Assembly: GCF_900112205.1 (NCBI RefSeq)
Contig: NZ_FOKW01000001.1
Span: 310,001 to 374,000 of the forward strand
DNA length: 64,000 bases
Direction of reading: 5' to 3'
From: Natronobacterium haloterrestre
Lineage (GTDB): Archaea > Halobacteriota > Halobacteria > Halobacteriales > Natrialbaceae
The stretch's first letter is position 1. Each line of letters begins with the position of its first letter. Positions 17,654 through 27,457 of the stretch are shown here, piece after piece. Both the position numbers and the translations under genes were made by a program. Below the pieces are notes generated by a model, which saw only the letters and a list, made by a program, of their open reading frames with translations, had not been told where the DNA came from and did no database searches.

Positions 17654-18145
17654 AGGGACCGTTGTGTGATTACGGAATATATACCCCGTGCATTTTTCTC
17701 CCGCGTAATCATCGCCGCGAATATTTTCGTATCGAAAGAATTCCGGAGTGATCGGTCGCCGTTAGACGTCTGTAGAACCGAGCAGGGAGCGTCTCGAGCA
17801 CGCTAGATGCTCGAGATGGATCGGTCAAGCGGCCGTTGACCGCGGGCTCACCCGGGTCGGTTGCGGTCGCGGCCTCGGGAACGATACGATGACACGGGGT
17901 GGCAAGCACGGGCGAGCCCGGGCGAGCACGGGCGGGGGATGGCTGGGACATCCGTGCACGGATTTTATGTGCGGGACGGGGGTACAGAGGGTATGTTACG
18001 ACGGGGACCGTGCACCCTGTGGTCGTCGGACGGCCGTTCTCGAGCGCGAGGACGAACACAGGAACGAACCGAGAGAGGATCGAGGCCGATCCACGATTCG
18101 CCCTCCGATCGGCCCACTCGAGACCGTACGGCTGCTCGCTAACCC
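17654..18145. other. 492-nt divergent intergenic region between the Lrp-TrkA-C gene and trkA
   Basis: The left end holds the leaderless promoter and inverted repeat of the Lrp-TrkA-C gene. Around 17899-17937 there is a G/C-rich run of near-repeats of GGCGAGCACGGG. Open frames across the rest have no recognisable protein features, so I see no gene here. No clear TATA box stands 27 nt before trkA. Confidence 0.6.
17668..17710. promoter_or_regulatory. Inverted repeat around the TATA box of the Lrp-TrkA-C gene
   Basis: GATTACG (17668-17674) and CGTAATC (17704-17710) are perfect inverted copies separated by 29 nt. The TATA stretch AATATATA (17676-17683), centred about 27 nt before the start codon at 17653, lies just inside the first arm. 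The arrangement fits an autoregulatory operator bound by a multimeric Lrp protein, which is inference. Confidence 0.45.
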
Positions 18146-19480
18146 ATGCATATCGTCGTCATCGGGGCCGGCGAAGTCGGCCGCGAAATCGCCGCCAACC
18201 TCCAGGCGTCCCACGACGTCGTCGTGGTCGACAGCGATCCCGACGTGATCGAGGACCTGACCTACTCGCAGGACGTGCTCGCGATCAGGGGTGACGGTAC
18301 CGAACTCGGCACGCTCCGCCAGGCCGACGTCGAACGCGCGGACCTCGTCATCGCCTGTACCGACGACGACGAGGCCAACATCGTCGTCTGTGGCGCGACC
18401 AGGACACTCAGCGACGCGTTCACGATCTGTCGGGTCCGCCGACGGGGTCTGCTCGAGACCTGGGAGGGCTCGCAGGGAGCGTTCGGCGTCGATTTCATGG
18501 TGTGTACCGACCTCCTGACGGCCCAGACGATCTACCAGATATCGGGGCTGCCGGCGGCTCAGGACGTCGATATGTTCGCGGGCGGGCTCGTTCGCATGGG
18601 CGAGTTCGAGATCGGCCCGGAGAGCCCGGTGGCCGGCCAAACCGTCGAGGAAGCCGACCGGTACGACTCGCTGACCTTCGCCGTGGTCTTCCGGGGTGAA
18701 GACATGATCATCGCGACCGGCGAGACGGAGATACGGGCCGGGGACCGGGTCGTCGTCCTCGGGAGCCCCGATTCCGTGCGCTCGTTCGCCGACGACATCG
18801 TCACCCCCGACAGGGACGAAACCGAGGAGGTCGTTATCGTGGGTGGCAGCGAGGTCGGTTTCCAGGTCGCCCGCGAGTTCGAGGAGAACGGCTATCGGCC
18901 GCGACTGATCGAGCAGGACCGCGACCGCGCCCGCGAGATCGCCGAGGCGCTGCCCAGAACGGTGGTGATGGAGAACGACGCGACCGATGCGGAGTTTCTC
19001 GAGCGCGAATACGTCGACGAGGCCGATCTCGTAGTTGCCACGCTCGACAGCGACGAGAAGAACCTGCTCGTCTCGTTGCTGGCCCAACGCATCGGCGTCG
19101 AGCGGACCGTGGCGGTCATCGAGAACACCGAGTACGTCGATCTCTTCGAGACCGTCGGCGTCGACGTCGCGGTCAACCCTCGCGAGGAAACCGCCGAGGA
19201 GATCGTCCGCTTTACTCGCGCCGATCACACCGAAAAAGTCGCCATGCTCGAGCACGACCGCGCCGAAGTCATCGAGATCGAGATCAGCGAGGACAGCCCA
19301 CTCGCCGGCCGCGAGATCGCCGACGCGACGGCCGACTTCCCGGACGGGATCGTCATCGGAGCCATCTCCCGGCAGGGCGACCTCATCACGCCCCGCGGCG
19401 AGACGGTCGTTCGTCCGGACGATCACGTCGTCCTTTTCGTCGACGCGGTCGTCCTCGACGACGTGATCGACCTCGTCTGA
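18146..19480 (+). CDS. trkA: Trk potassium uptake regulator TrkA
   Basis: TrkA binds NAD(H) or nucleotides and gates the TrkH potassium channel from the cytoplasm. The 444-residue protein has the double arrangement RCK_N (about 1-120, VIGAGEVGREIAANLQ), RCK_C (about 138-218), RCK_N (about 226-345, VIVGGSEVGFQVAREF) and RCK_C (about 360-444). No trkH channel gene is adjacent; the partner must lie elsewhere. The divergent neighbour encodes an Lrp regulator carrying the same kind of RCK_C domain, which suggests a shared control locus for potassium. The downstream gene is a cation exchanger in the same direction (58 nt). Confidence 0.93.
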   Translation: MHIVVIGAGEVGREIAANLQASHDVVVVDSDPDVIEDLTYSQDVLAIRGDGTELGTLRQADVERADLVIACTDDDEANIVVCGATRTLSDAFTICRVRRRGLLETWEGSQGAFGVDFMVCTDLLTAQTIYQISGLPAAQDVDMFAGGLVRMGEFEIGPESPVAGQTVEEADRYDSLTFAVVFRGEDMIIATGETEIRAGDRVVVLGSPDSVRSFADDIVTPDRDETEEVVIVGGSEVGFQVAREFEENGYRPRLIEQDRDRAREIAEALPRTVVMENDATDAEFLEREYVDEADLVVATLDSDEKNLLVSLLAQRIGVERTVAVIENTEYVDLFETVGVDVAVNPREETAEEIVRFTRADHTEKVAMLEHDRAEVIEIEISEDSPLAGREIADATADFPDGIVIGAISRQGDLITPRGETVVRPDDHVVLFVDAVVLDDVIDLV

Positions 19481-19538
19481 CGCGACGGGTCTCGTTTCGT
19501 TTCGGATCCCTTTTGAATCGGTCTCGAATACCTCCGCT

Positions 19539-20483
19539 ATGCTCTCCGGAGTTGGACTCTTCGTCGTTCTCCTGCTCGCAGGCGTGGTCGCTCTCTATGC
19601 GGGCGCTGAACTGCTCGTGGCTGGGGCCGGACGGCTCGCGCTCGGGATCGGCCTCCGTGCGGCGACCGTCGGCGTCACGGTGATCGCGTTCGCGACGACC
19701 GCCCCGGAACTGTTCGTCTCGGTGATCGGCGCGCTCGAGGTCTCGACCGATATCGGCCTGGGTGCGATCCTCGGATCGAACGTCGCGAACATCGGACTCG
19801 TGCTCGGGGTCTCGGCGCTCATCAAGCCACTCTCGGTCGGCGAGACCGTCATGCGCCGCCACGTGCCGTTCATGGTGCTCGCCGCCATCCTGCTGGTGAT
19901 CGTCGGCGCGAACGGGGAGATCAGCCGCCTCGAGGGGGCGGTGTTCCTGCTCGTGTTGGCGGCGTTTACCGCGTACCTGCTGTACTACGCGAACGCCGAT
20001 CCGGCTCCGGAACTCGACGACCCGGGTGCCGGCGACGGGATCGCGGTCAAAGACGTCGCGCTCGTCCTCGCCGGGCTGGTCGCGCTCGTGCTCGGCTCGC
20101 GATGGCTCGTCTCGGGCGGGACCGGACTGCTGTCGGCGCTTGGCTTCTCGGATCTGTTCATCGGGCTGACGGTACTGGCGCTTGGGACGTCGCTGCCGGA
20201 ACTGGCCGCCTCGGTCGTCGGGGCCGTTCGCGGACAGACGGAGTTCGCCATCGGCAACGTCGTCGGCTCGAACATCTACAACGTCCTCGCGGTCCTTGGA
20301 ATCGTCGCGGTGATCACGCCGATCGATATCTCGTCGAGTACGCTCCGCTTCGAACTGCCGGTGCTCGTCGCGTTTACGGTCTTGCTCGTGGGGATGATGG
20401 GATACGGCCGCCGGCTCACGCGACTCGACGGGGTCGGACTCGTGGCAGGCTACGCGGCGTTCGTCTACTTCCTCCTGCCCTGA
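19539..20483 (+). CDS. Na+/Ca2+ (K+) exchanger, CaCA family
   Basis: CaCA antiporters move calcium out in exchange for sodium, sometimes with potassium. The 314-residue protein has about ten membrane segments and both alpha repeats. The first is GVTVIAFATTAPELFVSV with GAILGSNVANIG; the second is GLTVLALGTSLPELAASV with AIGNVVGSNIYNV. The acidic residues in APEL/LPEL and the Asn in GSN are the expected ion-binding positions. It lies 58 nt after trkA in the same direction and may be cotranscribed, giving a small cation-homeostasis group. Ion specificity is inferred from the family. Confidence 0.92.
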   Translation: MLSGVGLFVVLLLAGVVALYAGAELLVAGAGRLALGIGLRAATVGVTVIAFATTAPELFVSVIGALEVSTDIGLGAILGSNVANIGLVLGVSALIKPLSVGETVMRRHVPFMVLAAILLVIVGANGEISRLEGAVFLLVLAAFTAYLLYYANADPAPELDDPGAGDGIAVKDVALVLAGLVALVLGSRWLVSGGTGLLSALGFSDLFIGLTVLALGTSLPELAASVVGAVRGQTEFAIGNVVGSNIYNVLAVLGIVAVITPIDISSSTLRFELPVLVAFTVLLVGMMGYGRRLTRLDGVGLVAGYAAFVYFLLP

Positions 20484-20492
20484 TCGGTCGAC

Positions 20493-21782
20493 TCACAGCG
20501 GGAGCGGTGTCGTTCCCTCGTCTCCAGTCTCCATTCCGTCGTCGCAGTGGTTCTCGGCCAGGCGATCGAGTCGCGGTCCGAGGTGTTCGCGCAACAGCGC
20601 TACCAGCGGATCGTCCCCGCCGGTCCCGGTGATCGCCATCGTCCGCGGCTCGGCGGTCGCGTCTACCCCCCGATCCGCGACCGACACCAGCATGGCGCGT
20701 TCGCGGTCGGCGAACACCAGCCGTCCGTGGCCGACCCGGTCGGTCGGGAAGTTCAACCAGTCGAGCCGCGGCTCGCAGACGATCGCCCCCGGGACCGCCG
20801 CGCGAACCGTCTCGCGGACCTGCTCCGAGCGGGAGCCGACGTAGACGTCGACCCCGCGGTCGACGGCCGCGCGCCACCGCTCGAGGTATCGCCCGCGGAG
20901 CATCCCGTCGTCGGGTACCGTCACGACGAGTTCTTCGGTCGCGTCGTCGGCGAGTTCGTAGCCGTGTTCGACGACGTTTTCGGCCCCCTGGATCGTCCAG
21001 CAGGGCGTCGCACGGTCGTCGGAGGCGACGCACCCGCGATCCTCGCTCGCGTCTCGCCGTCGCTCGTGCTCCTCGCGTGCGTCGAGGTGCCCGAGCCGAT
21101 CGGGTATCGCGCCCAGCGGGCTCTCGGCGACCCAGTCGGCGCGCCACAGATCGGCGTCGGTCGCGATCGCGGCCGTCCCGTCCGCGCGGTCGTACGCGAC
21201 GAGGTCGTGTTCGCCCAGCGCTGGCAGGTCGGCGTGGACGAGATCGGTCGCGATGGCCGAGCACTCGTCGCTCGAGACGTCGACGAGCCGACGGTCCCCC
21301 TCCCGGGCCGCGACCATCGCCGCGAGATCCTGGACCGGCACGGCCCCGCGTCGGGTCGCAAGGACCTCACAGATCGTCCGTCGGCGGGGCGGGGCGAGCA
21401 CCTCGAGTGTCCCGTCGAGTCGGTCAGCCTCGAGCGATCCGTCGCCATCGAGAAGCGTACGGATCCAGGGCGTCTCGAACAGCGGGTGGTCCGTCCGCGA
21501 CAGGGTTCTCTCCCCGCCGCTGGACCCCCGGACGACGACTCCGGCGTCGGCGAGCATGGGCGCGTGGACGTGGATGAGCGACACCCGAACGCGGGAACAC
21601 TGCTCGTCGGCGACGATCTGCTGGCCCCGCTCGCGGGTCGCGATCTCGGTTGCGAGCGTCGACAGCGCGACCCCGTCGGCTTCGCGGTCGAGAAGGACCT
21701 CGAGGAGCCGACGACGGCGGGCGTCGGCGAGGATCTCGAAGGCGGTGGTCGTCGGGCTGTCGGGTTCGGGGGGCGAACTCAT
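20493..21782 (-). CDS. Regulator with two DUF7344-type winged helices and a C-terminal sensor-like domain
   Basis: The 429-residue protein has two tandem domains of the DUF7344 type, about residues 12-95 (AFEILADARRRRLLEVLLDRE ... LIHVHAPMLADAGVV) and 122-205 (TLEVLAPPRRRTICEVLATR ... DLVHADLPALGEHDLV). From about residue 270 there is a domain with VVTVPDDGMLRGRYLERWRAAVDRGVDVYVG and a recurring strand pattern. That part resembles the effector half of TrmB-like or PLD-fold regulators; this assignment is tentative. It is probably a transcriptional regulator. It converges with the exchanger gene (9-nt gap) and lies downstream of the Bat-like gene on the same strand. Confidence 0.72.
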   Translation of the reverse strand: MSSPPEPDSPTTTAFEILADARRRRLLEVLLDREADGVALSTLATEIATRERGQQIVADEQCSRVRVSLIHVHAPMLADAGVVVRGSSGGERTLSRTDHPLFETPWIRTLLDGDGSLEADRLDGTLEVLAPPRRRTICEVLATRRGAVPVQDLAAMVAAREGDRRLVDVSSDECSAIATDLVHADLPALGEHDLVAYDRADGTAAIATDADLWRADWVAESPLGAIPDRLGHLDAREEHERRRDASEDRGCVASDDRATPCWTIQGAENVVEHGYELADDATEELVVTVPDDGMLRGRYLERWRAAVDRGVDVYVGSRSEQVRETVRAAVPGAIVCEPRLDWLNFPTDRVGHGRLVFADRERAMLVSVADRGVDATAEPRTMAITGTGGDDPLVALLREHLGPRLDRLAENHCDDGMETGDEGTTPLPL

Positions 21783-21963
21783 TGGACGATACAGCCGACG
21801 AATGCGGGTAAGGAGTGTACCAGCGTTGTCTGGTACGAAGGGGTAATATTCGGCCGTGTTCGCACGGATCGGCTGTTTCGGGGGCCAGGACGGCGGTATT
21901 CGCTTCGAAACGGCTGTCAGGTCCGGATGGGGGTCGAAGTCAAGGTCAGGGCCAGGGTCAGGG

Positions 21964-24573
21964 TCAGGGCCTCCCCTCGAGGTACACCGTCAATAGCTTC
22001 TCAAGGGCAACCCGGAGGTGCTGGTGGAACGTCTGGCGGGCGATCCCGAGCTGGTCCGCGAGGTCACCCGCGTCGCTGCGGCGTCGCGGCCACTCGAAGT
22101 AGCCACCGTAGTAGGCGGCCTCGAGGGCGGTCCGCTGCCGGTCGGTCAGGAGTTCCTCGACCTCCCGCCGGAAGTCGCCGCGGGTCCGGACCGGCTGGTC
22201 GACGGTGTGTTTCGAGACCAGGGTCGCGTCGGGGTAAACCGACGTCACTGCATCGACGAGTTCGCGGACGTTCGCGTCGGGACTGACCTGGACGAGATCG
22301 GTGGAGACGCCGTGATCGACGACTTTCGAGCGGATACGGCCGCCGTACTCCGCGAAGAGCCCGGCGATCGGCTCTTCGGCGACGACGAACTCCCAGTGGC
22401 TCTCCGTCCCGTCGATGTCGATCCGCCGGACGTCCCGGATCGAGGGATGGTCCGTCGCTGCCTCGCGGAGCCGCTCCGGATCGGCGTCGGCGGCGGTGAC
22501 GTAGTAAACGAACACCTCGTCGGTCAGCGGGAGGACGTGATCGAGCGTGAGCCGACAGTCCGCCCGCTCGGAGAGATCGACGCAGACGTCCCCCCGGTCC
22601 GTCGACTCGAACTCGAGTTCGACGACGGTATCCATGTAGAGGAGTCGCCGGAGCGTCATCGCGTCGATCGCGTGGCCGACGGTGGCGCCGAACTCCTCGA
22701 GCACGCCGAGTTCGCGATCGGAGAACGGCGTCGGTTCGACGGCCGCGACCAGGAGGACGCCGAGTTCGCGGTCGCTCGCGACGAGCGGGACCACCGCGAC
22801 CGCGCCGTAGCCGCGTTCGCGGGCGTCGGTACGCCAGGCCTCGATCTCGCTCTCGGCGAGGGACGCGTACCCGTAGACGCGGCGCTCCTCGAGGGGCGAC
22901 CCGCCGGCTGCGTCGGCGGGCGGCGCGACGAACGAGGACAGGACGTCCTCCAGGTCGATCGACGCTGTCCCCGTCCCGACGCCGGCGCCCGCGGCGGCTT
23001 CGAGGCTCGGAAGTTCGCGGACCGACCCCGTCCGGCCGATCGCGGCGAACCGGACGGGGTCGGCCGCCGCGAACCGTTCGACGACGGCGGCCTCGATCTC
23101 CTCGCGGCTCTCGGCGTCGACGATCTCCTCGTCGACCGCGCCAAGGACCTCGTTCAGTTCATCGAGTCGCTCGAGTTCCCGTTCGCGGGCCTTCCGGTCG
23201 CTGACGTCCCGACCGACGCCGGTGAAGCCGAGCACCCTCCCCTCGTCGTCGGTGATCCGGGCGCTGTTGAACTCGTAGGGAATCCGCTCGCCGGCGTTCG
23301 TCAGCAGGTCGGCCTCCGCGGTGACGTGTTCCGCCTCCTCGAGGACGCGTTCGATCGCCGCGTCGATCCGTTCCCGGTCCTCCGGGGCGACGAACTCGAG
23401 GGGATCCATCTCGGCCAGTTCCGCCTCGGAGTAGCCCGTCACCTCCGGCACGCGGTCGTTCCATCGGATGTAATCCCGGGTCGCGTCGAACGCGTAGACG
23501 ATGTCCGGCTGGGCCGCGAAGACGCTCTCGAGGAACGCTTGCTCCTCCCGTAGCTCCCGCTCGCGAGCGTTCCGCTCGCTGACGTCCCGACCGACGCCGG
23601 TGCAACCGAGTACGGTACCCTGGTCGTCGGTGATCCGGGCGCTGTTGAACTCGTAGGGGATCCGCTCGCCGTCGTCCGTCAGGAGGTGTCCCTCCGCGGT
23701 AACCCGGTCGCCCTCCTCGAGGACGCGTTCGATCGCCGCCCCGATCCGCATCCGGTCACCGGGCGCGACGAACGTCACCGGCTCCGCTCCGGACAGTTCG
23801 TCGGCGTCGTAGCCGGTGACGTCCTCGAACCGGTCGTTCCAGTCCCTGAGTTGTCCGTCGGCGTCGCAGGCGTAGAGGATGTCTGGCTGGGCGTCGAGTA
23901 CGCTCTCGGTGAAGGCCTTCTCGGCGCGCAGTTCCTGCTGGCGTTCGTGGTCGTCGGTTCGGTCGTGGACGAACCAGCCGTACCCGAGTATCCTACCGTG
24001 GTCCGGGGGGCCCTCCCCTCCGTCTCCGTCGCCCTCGTCGGCCTCGTTATCGGGTTTCTTTTCCTCGTGCTCGTTCTCGTCTTCGTCTTCGTCCTCGTCA
24101 CCTTCGTCACCTTCGTCACCCTCGTTCGCCTCGCTTCCGTCTTCGCCCTCGAGCGCGTCGACTCCGAAATCACCGTCCCCGATCGGGACGAGCACCTCCC
24201 TGGCCCAGAACCGGCCCCCGTCGCTCCGGACGCGCCAGCCGACGTCTTCGGCTCGCCCCTCCGTCCGCGCGCGCTCGAGGAGCCGTTCCGGTTGGCCCGC
24301 CTCCCGGTCCCCGTCCGTGAAGAGACCCCGGTAGTGGGTGCCGATGATCTCCTCCTCGTCGTACCCCGTGATTCGTCCCACGGCCTCGTTCCAGGTAGCG
24401 ACACGGCCGCCGGCGTCGAGCAACGCGGCCGCGTAGTCGTCGACGACTGCAGTTACGTCGCGAACGTCGATCGTTACGTCTGTTAGCGCGCCGTTCCCCT
24501 CACCAACGTGCCCCCCTTCGTCGGGCGGGTCGCCTCGGTCCGTGTCGGTCATTCGGTCTGGTGTCGTGCCCAT
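21964..24573 (-). CDS. Bat-like multi-sensor regulator (three PAS, GAF, HTH-10)
   Basis: The 869-residue cytoplasmic protein has PAS domains at about 43-150, 222-335 and 347-460. A GAF-like domain follows at about 490-640. The C-terminal bacterio-opsin-activator domain with HTH-10 ends at RQRTALEAAYYGGYFEWPRRRSDAGDLA and GIARQTFHQHLRVALEKL. A very acidic Asp/Glu linker (about 150-190) separates PAS1 from PAS2. There is no kinase domain, so it probably senses a signal directly and regulates transcription. PAS2 and PAS3 are recent duplicates. The stop codon sits at the edge of a short AGGGTC-type repeat (about 21943-21970). Met8 is an alternative start. Confidence 0.88.
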   Translation of the reverse strand: MGTTPDRMTDTDRGDPPDEGGHVGEGNGALTDVTIDVRDVTAVVDDYAAALLDAGGRVATWNEAVGRITGYDEEEIIGTHYRGLFTDGDREAGQPERLLERARTEGRAEDVGWRVRSDGGRFWAREVLVPIGDGDFGVDALEGEDGSEANEGDEGDEGDEDEDEDENEHEEKKPDNEADEGDGDGGEGPPDHGRILGYGWFVHDRTDDHERQQELRAEKAFTESVLDAQPDILYACDADGQLRDWNDRFEDVTGYDADELSGAEPVTFVAPGDRMRIGAAIERVLEEGDRVTAEGHLLTDDGERIPYEFNSARITDDQGTVLGCTGVGRDVSERNARERELREEQAFLESVFAAQPDIVYAFDATRDYIRWNDRVPEVTGYSEAELAEMDPLEFVAPEDRERIDAAIERVLEEAEHVTAEADLLTNAGERIPYEFNSARITDDEGRVLGFTGVGRDVSDRKARERELERLDELNEVLGAVDEEIVDAESREEIEAAVVERFAAADPVRFAAIGRTGSVRELPSLEAAAGAGVGTGTASIDLEDVLSSFVAPPADAAGGSPLEERRVYGYASLAESEIEAWRTDARERGYGAVAVVPLVASDRELGVLLVAAVEPTPFSDRELGVLEEFGATVGHAIDAMTLRRLLYMDTVVELEFESTDRGDVCVDLSERADCRLTLDHVLPLTDEVFVYYVTAADADPERLREAATDHPSIRDVRRIDIDGTESHWEFVVAEEPIAGLFAEYGGRIRSKVVDHGVSTDLVQVSPDANVRELVDAVTSVYPDATLVSKHTVDQPVRTRGDFRREVEELLTDRQRTALEAAYYGGYFEWPRRRSDAGDLADQLGIARQTFHQHLRVALEKLLTVYLEGRP

Positions 24574-24682
24574 TGTTGACTACACACACTCACGAAAAGG
24601 CGTGGGTGGCTTTCGCAACGTGCAGGGAAGCGGTGTCGACGGAAGCGGGCGACTTAACGGGGCCCGGCCCCCGACGACGAGT

Positions 24683-26035
24683 ATGAGCGAGTTGGCGATC
24701 GTCGAGAGCCGCGCCGACCGCGCGTCGGTTCACATCTGCGACCACCTGCGGGACTTCGCGGACTGGGAGGTCCGTGAGGACGAGGCCCGCCCCGACGCCG
24801 AGGGCGGCGGCGAATACTACCGCGCCGAAGGGGCCGAACTGCGTTCGTTCGAGGAGTTCCACCTCGAGCTCGAGCGCCCCGTCGAGGCCTTCGACTGCGA
24901 CCCCGATCTGCTCGTCTTCGCCTCGCGTCACTCGGGGGACACGGGGCCGCTGTTGACCGGCCACTTCACCGGGAACTTCGGCCCGGCCGAGTTCGGCGGC
25001 GAGGACCGTGCGGTCGCCGCGGCAGCGCCGAACGCACTCGCCCGCCTGCTCGAGGCGTTCGACGAACACGCCCCCGAGGGGTACGAGGTAGGCATGGAGT
25101 GTACCCACCACGGTCCGACCGACGTGGGCTGTCCCTCGTTGTTCGCGGAACTGGGCAGCGACGACGAGCAGTGGGACGACCCAGCGGGAGCCGCGGCCGT
25201 CGCCCGCGCGATCCTCGAGTTGCGCGGCGTCTCCCAGCGGCGCGACCGGACGGTCGTCGGCTTCGGCGGCAACCACTACGCCCCCCGGTTCGAGCGGATC
25301 GTCCGGGAGACGCCGTGGGCGGTCGGTCACGTCGCCTCCGAGTGGGCCCTCGAGGCGCTTGGCCATCCGGACACGGACGCCAACCGCGACGTCCTCGCGG
25401 CCGCCTTCGAGGCGAGCGACGCCGACCTCGCCCTGATCGACGGCGAGTGGCCCGTCCTCGAGGAGACGATCGCGGACCTGGGCTACCGCGTCGTCAGCGA
25501 GACCTGGCTCCGCGAGGTCAGGGACCGGCCGCTCGAGGTGGTCGACGCGGTCGAGTCGCGGTTGGGGCGGATCGACGACGGCGTCCGCTTCGGGGACCGG
25601 ATCGCCGAGTCCGTCGCCGTCGTCGACCTGCCCGGCGACCTCGTCGACGCCGCGGAGGGGATCGATCCCGACCGGGTGCGGGAGGCCGTCGCCGCGGACG
25701 CCGTCGCCTTCACGACCGAAAACGGCGGGAGTCGCGTGGGATCCCGGGTTGCCGTTCCGGCCGACGACGCGGACGGCGGCGAGAACCGCCGCGACGCGAT
25801 CGTCGAGGAACTGGCGACGATCCTCGAGGCGAAGTACGACAGCGTCGCGGTGACCGACGAGGCCGTCGTCGCCGAGCGGACCGCCTTCGATCCGGCACTG
25901 GCTGCCGAGGCCGGCGTCCCGGAGGGACCGAAGTTCGGCGCGCTCGCGAACGGCGAGGCGGTCACCGTCGACGGCGAACGTATCACTCCCGAAACCGTTC
26001 GGAGCCGTCAGACCGATCGGTTCCGGATCGAATAG
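24683..26035 (+). CDS. dtdA: D-aminoacyl-tRNA deacylase DtdA (archaeal/plant type)
   Basis: DtdA cleaves D-amino acids from mischarged tRNA. The 450-residue protein contains the family stretches ESRADRASVHICDHL, LLVFASRHSGDTGPLLTGHFTGNFG, MECTHHGPTDVGCPSLFAELGS and VVGFGGNHYAPRFE. The His residues in these are the metal-binding candidates. The start at ATG 24683 (MSELAIVES) matches the family; the longer in-frame extension upstream does not look coding. It is followed by ftsZ1 in the same direction after 155 nt. A C-terminal extension after about residue 290 is present, as in other halophile versions. Confidence 0.92.
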   Translation: MSELAIVESRADRASVHICDHLRDFADWEVREDEARPDAEGGGEYYRAEGAELRSFEEFHLELERPVEAFDCDPDLLVFASRHSGDTGPLLTGHFTGNFGPAEFGGEDRAVAAAAPNALARLLEAFDEHAPEGYEVGMECTHHGPTDVGCPSLFAELGSDDEQWDDPAGAAAVARAILELRGVSQRRDRTVVGFGGNHYAPRFERIVRETPWAVGHVASEWALEALGHPDTDANRDVLAAAFEASDADLALIDGEWPVLEETIADLGYRVVSETWLREVRDRPLEVVDAVESRLGRIDDGVRFGDRIAESVAVVDLPGDLVDAAEGIDPDRVREAVAADAVAFTTENGGSRVGSRVAVPADDADGGENRRDAIVEELATILEAKYDSVAVTDEAVVAERTAFDPALAAEAGVPEGPKFGALANGEAVTVDGERITPETVRSRQTDRFRIE

Positions 26036-26190
26036 ATAACAGGAGCAACAGTAATATCGGCTTACCCCATTACGAGTGGCTCCCCCAGGATATCTAGCTG
26101 TGGACAGGTAACGAGACGGTAATTTGTCTGACGGACGTCCGACGTGTAGGGGAAAGGTAATTATGCTCCATACTTTAGAAGGTCCCAAGA

Positions 26191-27396
26191 ATGGACTCAC
26201 TCATCGACGACGCCATCGACGAGGCCGAGGAGGGGGAGGGCGGACAGGCCGATCCCCCTGCCGACGCATCGCAGGAGGGCGACTCGTCGTCGGCCGACGA
26301 GAGCCAGGGTCGGGAGACCGGAACGATGACCGACGACGAACTCCAGGACGTTCTCGAGGACCTCCAGACCGACATCACGGTCGTCGGCTGCGGCGGCGCC
26401 GGCGGGAACACGATCAACCGGATGCACGAGGAGGGCATCCACGGCGCGAAACTCGTCGCCGCCAACACCGACGTCCAGCACCTCGTAGAGATCGAGGCCG
26501 ACACCAAGATCCTGATGGGCGAGGAGAAGACCGGCGGCCGCGGCGCCGGGTCGCTCCCGCAGGTCGGCGAGGAGGCCGCCCTCGAGAGCCAGGGCGACAT
26601 CTACGACGCCATCGACGGCTCCGACATGGTCTTCGTCACGGCCGGACTCGGCGGCGGCACCGGGACCGGGTCCGCGCCCGTCGTCGCGAAGGCTGCCCGC
26701 GAGGCCGGCGCGCTGACGATCGCGATCGTCACGACGCCTTTCACCGCCGAGGGTGAGGTCCGCCGTACCAACGCCGAAGCCGGCCTCGAGCGGCTGCGCG
26801 ACGTCTCCGACACCGTGATCGTCGTGCCCAACGACCGCCTGCTCGACTCCGTCGGCAAACTCCCCGTTCGCCAGGCGTTCAAGGTCTCCGACGAGGTCCT
26901 GATGCGCTCGGTCAAGGGCATCACGGAACTCATCACGAAGCCGGGGCTCGTGAACCTCGACTTCGCCGACGTCCGCACCGTCATGGAACGGGGCGGCGTC
27001 GCCATGATCGGGCTGGGCGAGGCCGACTCCGAGGCCAAAGCCGAGGACTCCGTGAAGACCGCCCTCCGATCGCCGCTGCTGGACGTCGACATCTCCGGCG
27101 CGAACTCCGCGCTGGTCAACGTCACCGGCGGCAACGACATGTCCATCGAGGAGGCCGAAGGCGTCGTCGAGGAGATCTACGACCGGATCGACCCCGACGC
27201 CCGCATCATCTGGGGGACCTCGATCGACGAGACCCTCGAGGGCAGCATGCGCACGATGATCGTCGTCACGGGCGTCCAGTCGCCCCAGATCTACGGTCAG
27301 CCCGACGGGGAGTCGGTCCAGCCGGAGATGGGCGGCGCAGGCGGTGCCGGCGCTGCAGGTGCCGGCGGCACCGACGACATCGACTTCGTCGACTGA
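26191..27396 (+). CDS. ftsZ1: Cell division GTPase FtsZ, FtsZ1 type
   Basis: FtsZ polymerises with GTP to form the division ring; haloarchaea carry two, FtsZ1 and FtsZ2. The 401-residue protein has a long acidic N-terminal extension (1-60), the nucleotide-binding [14 protein letters not shown] and the tubulin signature [10 protein letters not shown] (about 154-163). The synergy region includes [17 protein letters not shown]. The start [15 protein letters not shown] and a C-terminus ending in a Gly/Ala-rich tail plus DDIDFVD resemble the FtsZ1 subgroup as I remember it. A small CGGACGTCCG palindrome at 26134-26143 precedes the gene. Confidence 0.93.
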   Translation: MDSLIDDAIDEAEEGEGGQADPPADASQEGDSSSADESQGRETGTMTDDELQDVLEDLQTDITVVGCGGAGGNTINRMHEEGIHGAKLVAANTDVQHLVEIEADTKILMGEEKTGGRGAGSLPQVGEEAALESQGDIYDAIDGSDMVFVTAGLGGGTGTGSAPVVAKAAREAGALTIAIVTTPFTAEGEVRRTNAEAGLERLRDVSDTVIVVPNDRLLDSVGKLPVRQAFKVSDEVLMRSVKGITELITKPGLVNLDFADVRTVMERGGVAMIGLGEADSEAKAEDSVKTALRSPLLDVDISGANSALVNVTGGNDMSIEEAEGVVEEIYDRIDPDARIIWGTSIDETLEGSMRTMIVVTGVQSPQIYGQPDGESVQPEMGGAGGAGAAGAGGTDDIDFVD

Positions 27397-27457
27397 TTCT
27401 CTCCACGACGGCCCCGTCCTCGAGCCGTCGTCCGCGACCCGTTACCGACAGCCGGCG

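Noticed and set aside
17709-18059. A 116-codon frame in the Lrp-TrkA-C/trkA gap
   Set aside because: The composition is unlike the acidic haloarchaeal proteome, and there is no promoter or motif.
20547-22286. A 579-codon open frame on the top strand
   Set aside because: It is antisense to the double winged-helix regulator and the end of the Bat-like gene, with no recognisable domain.
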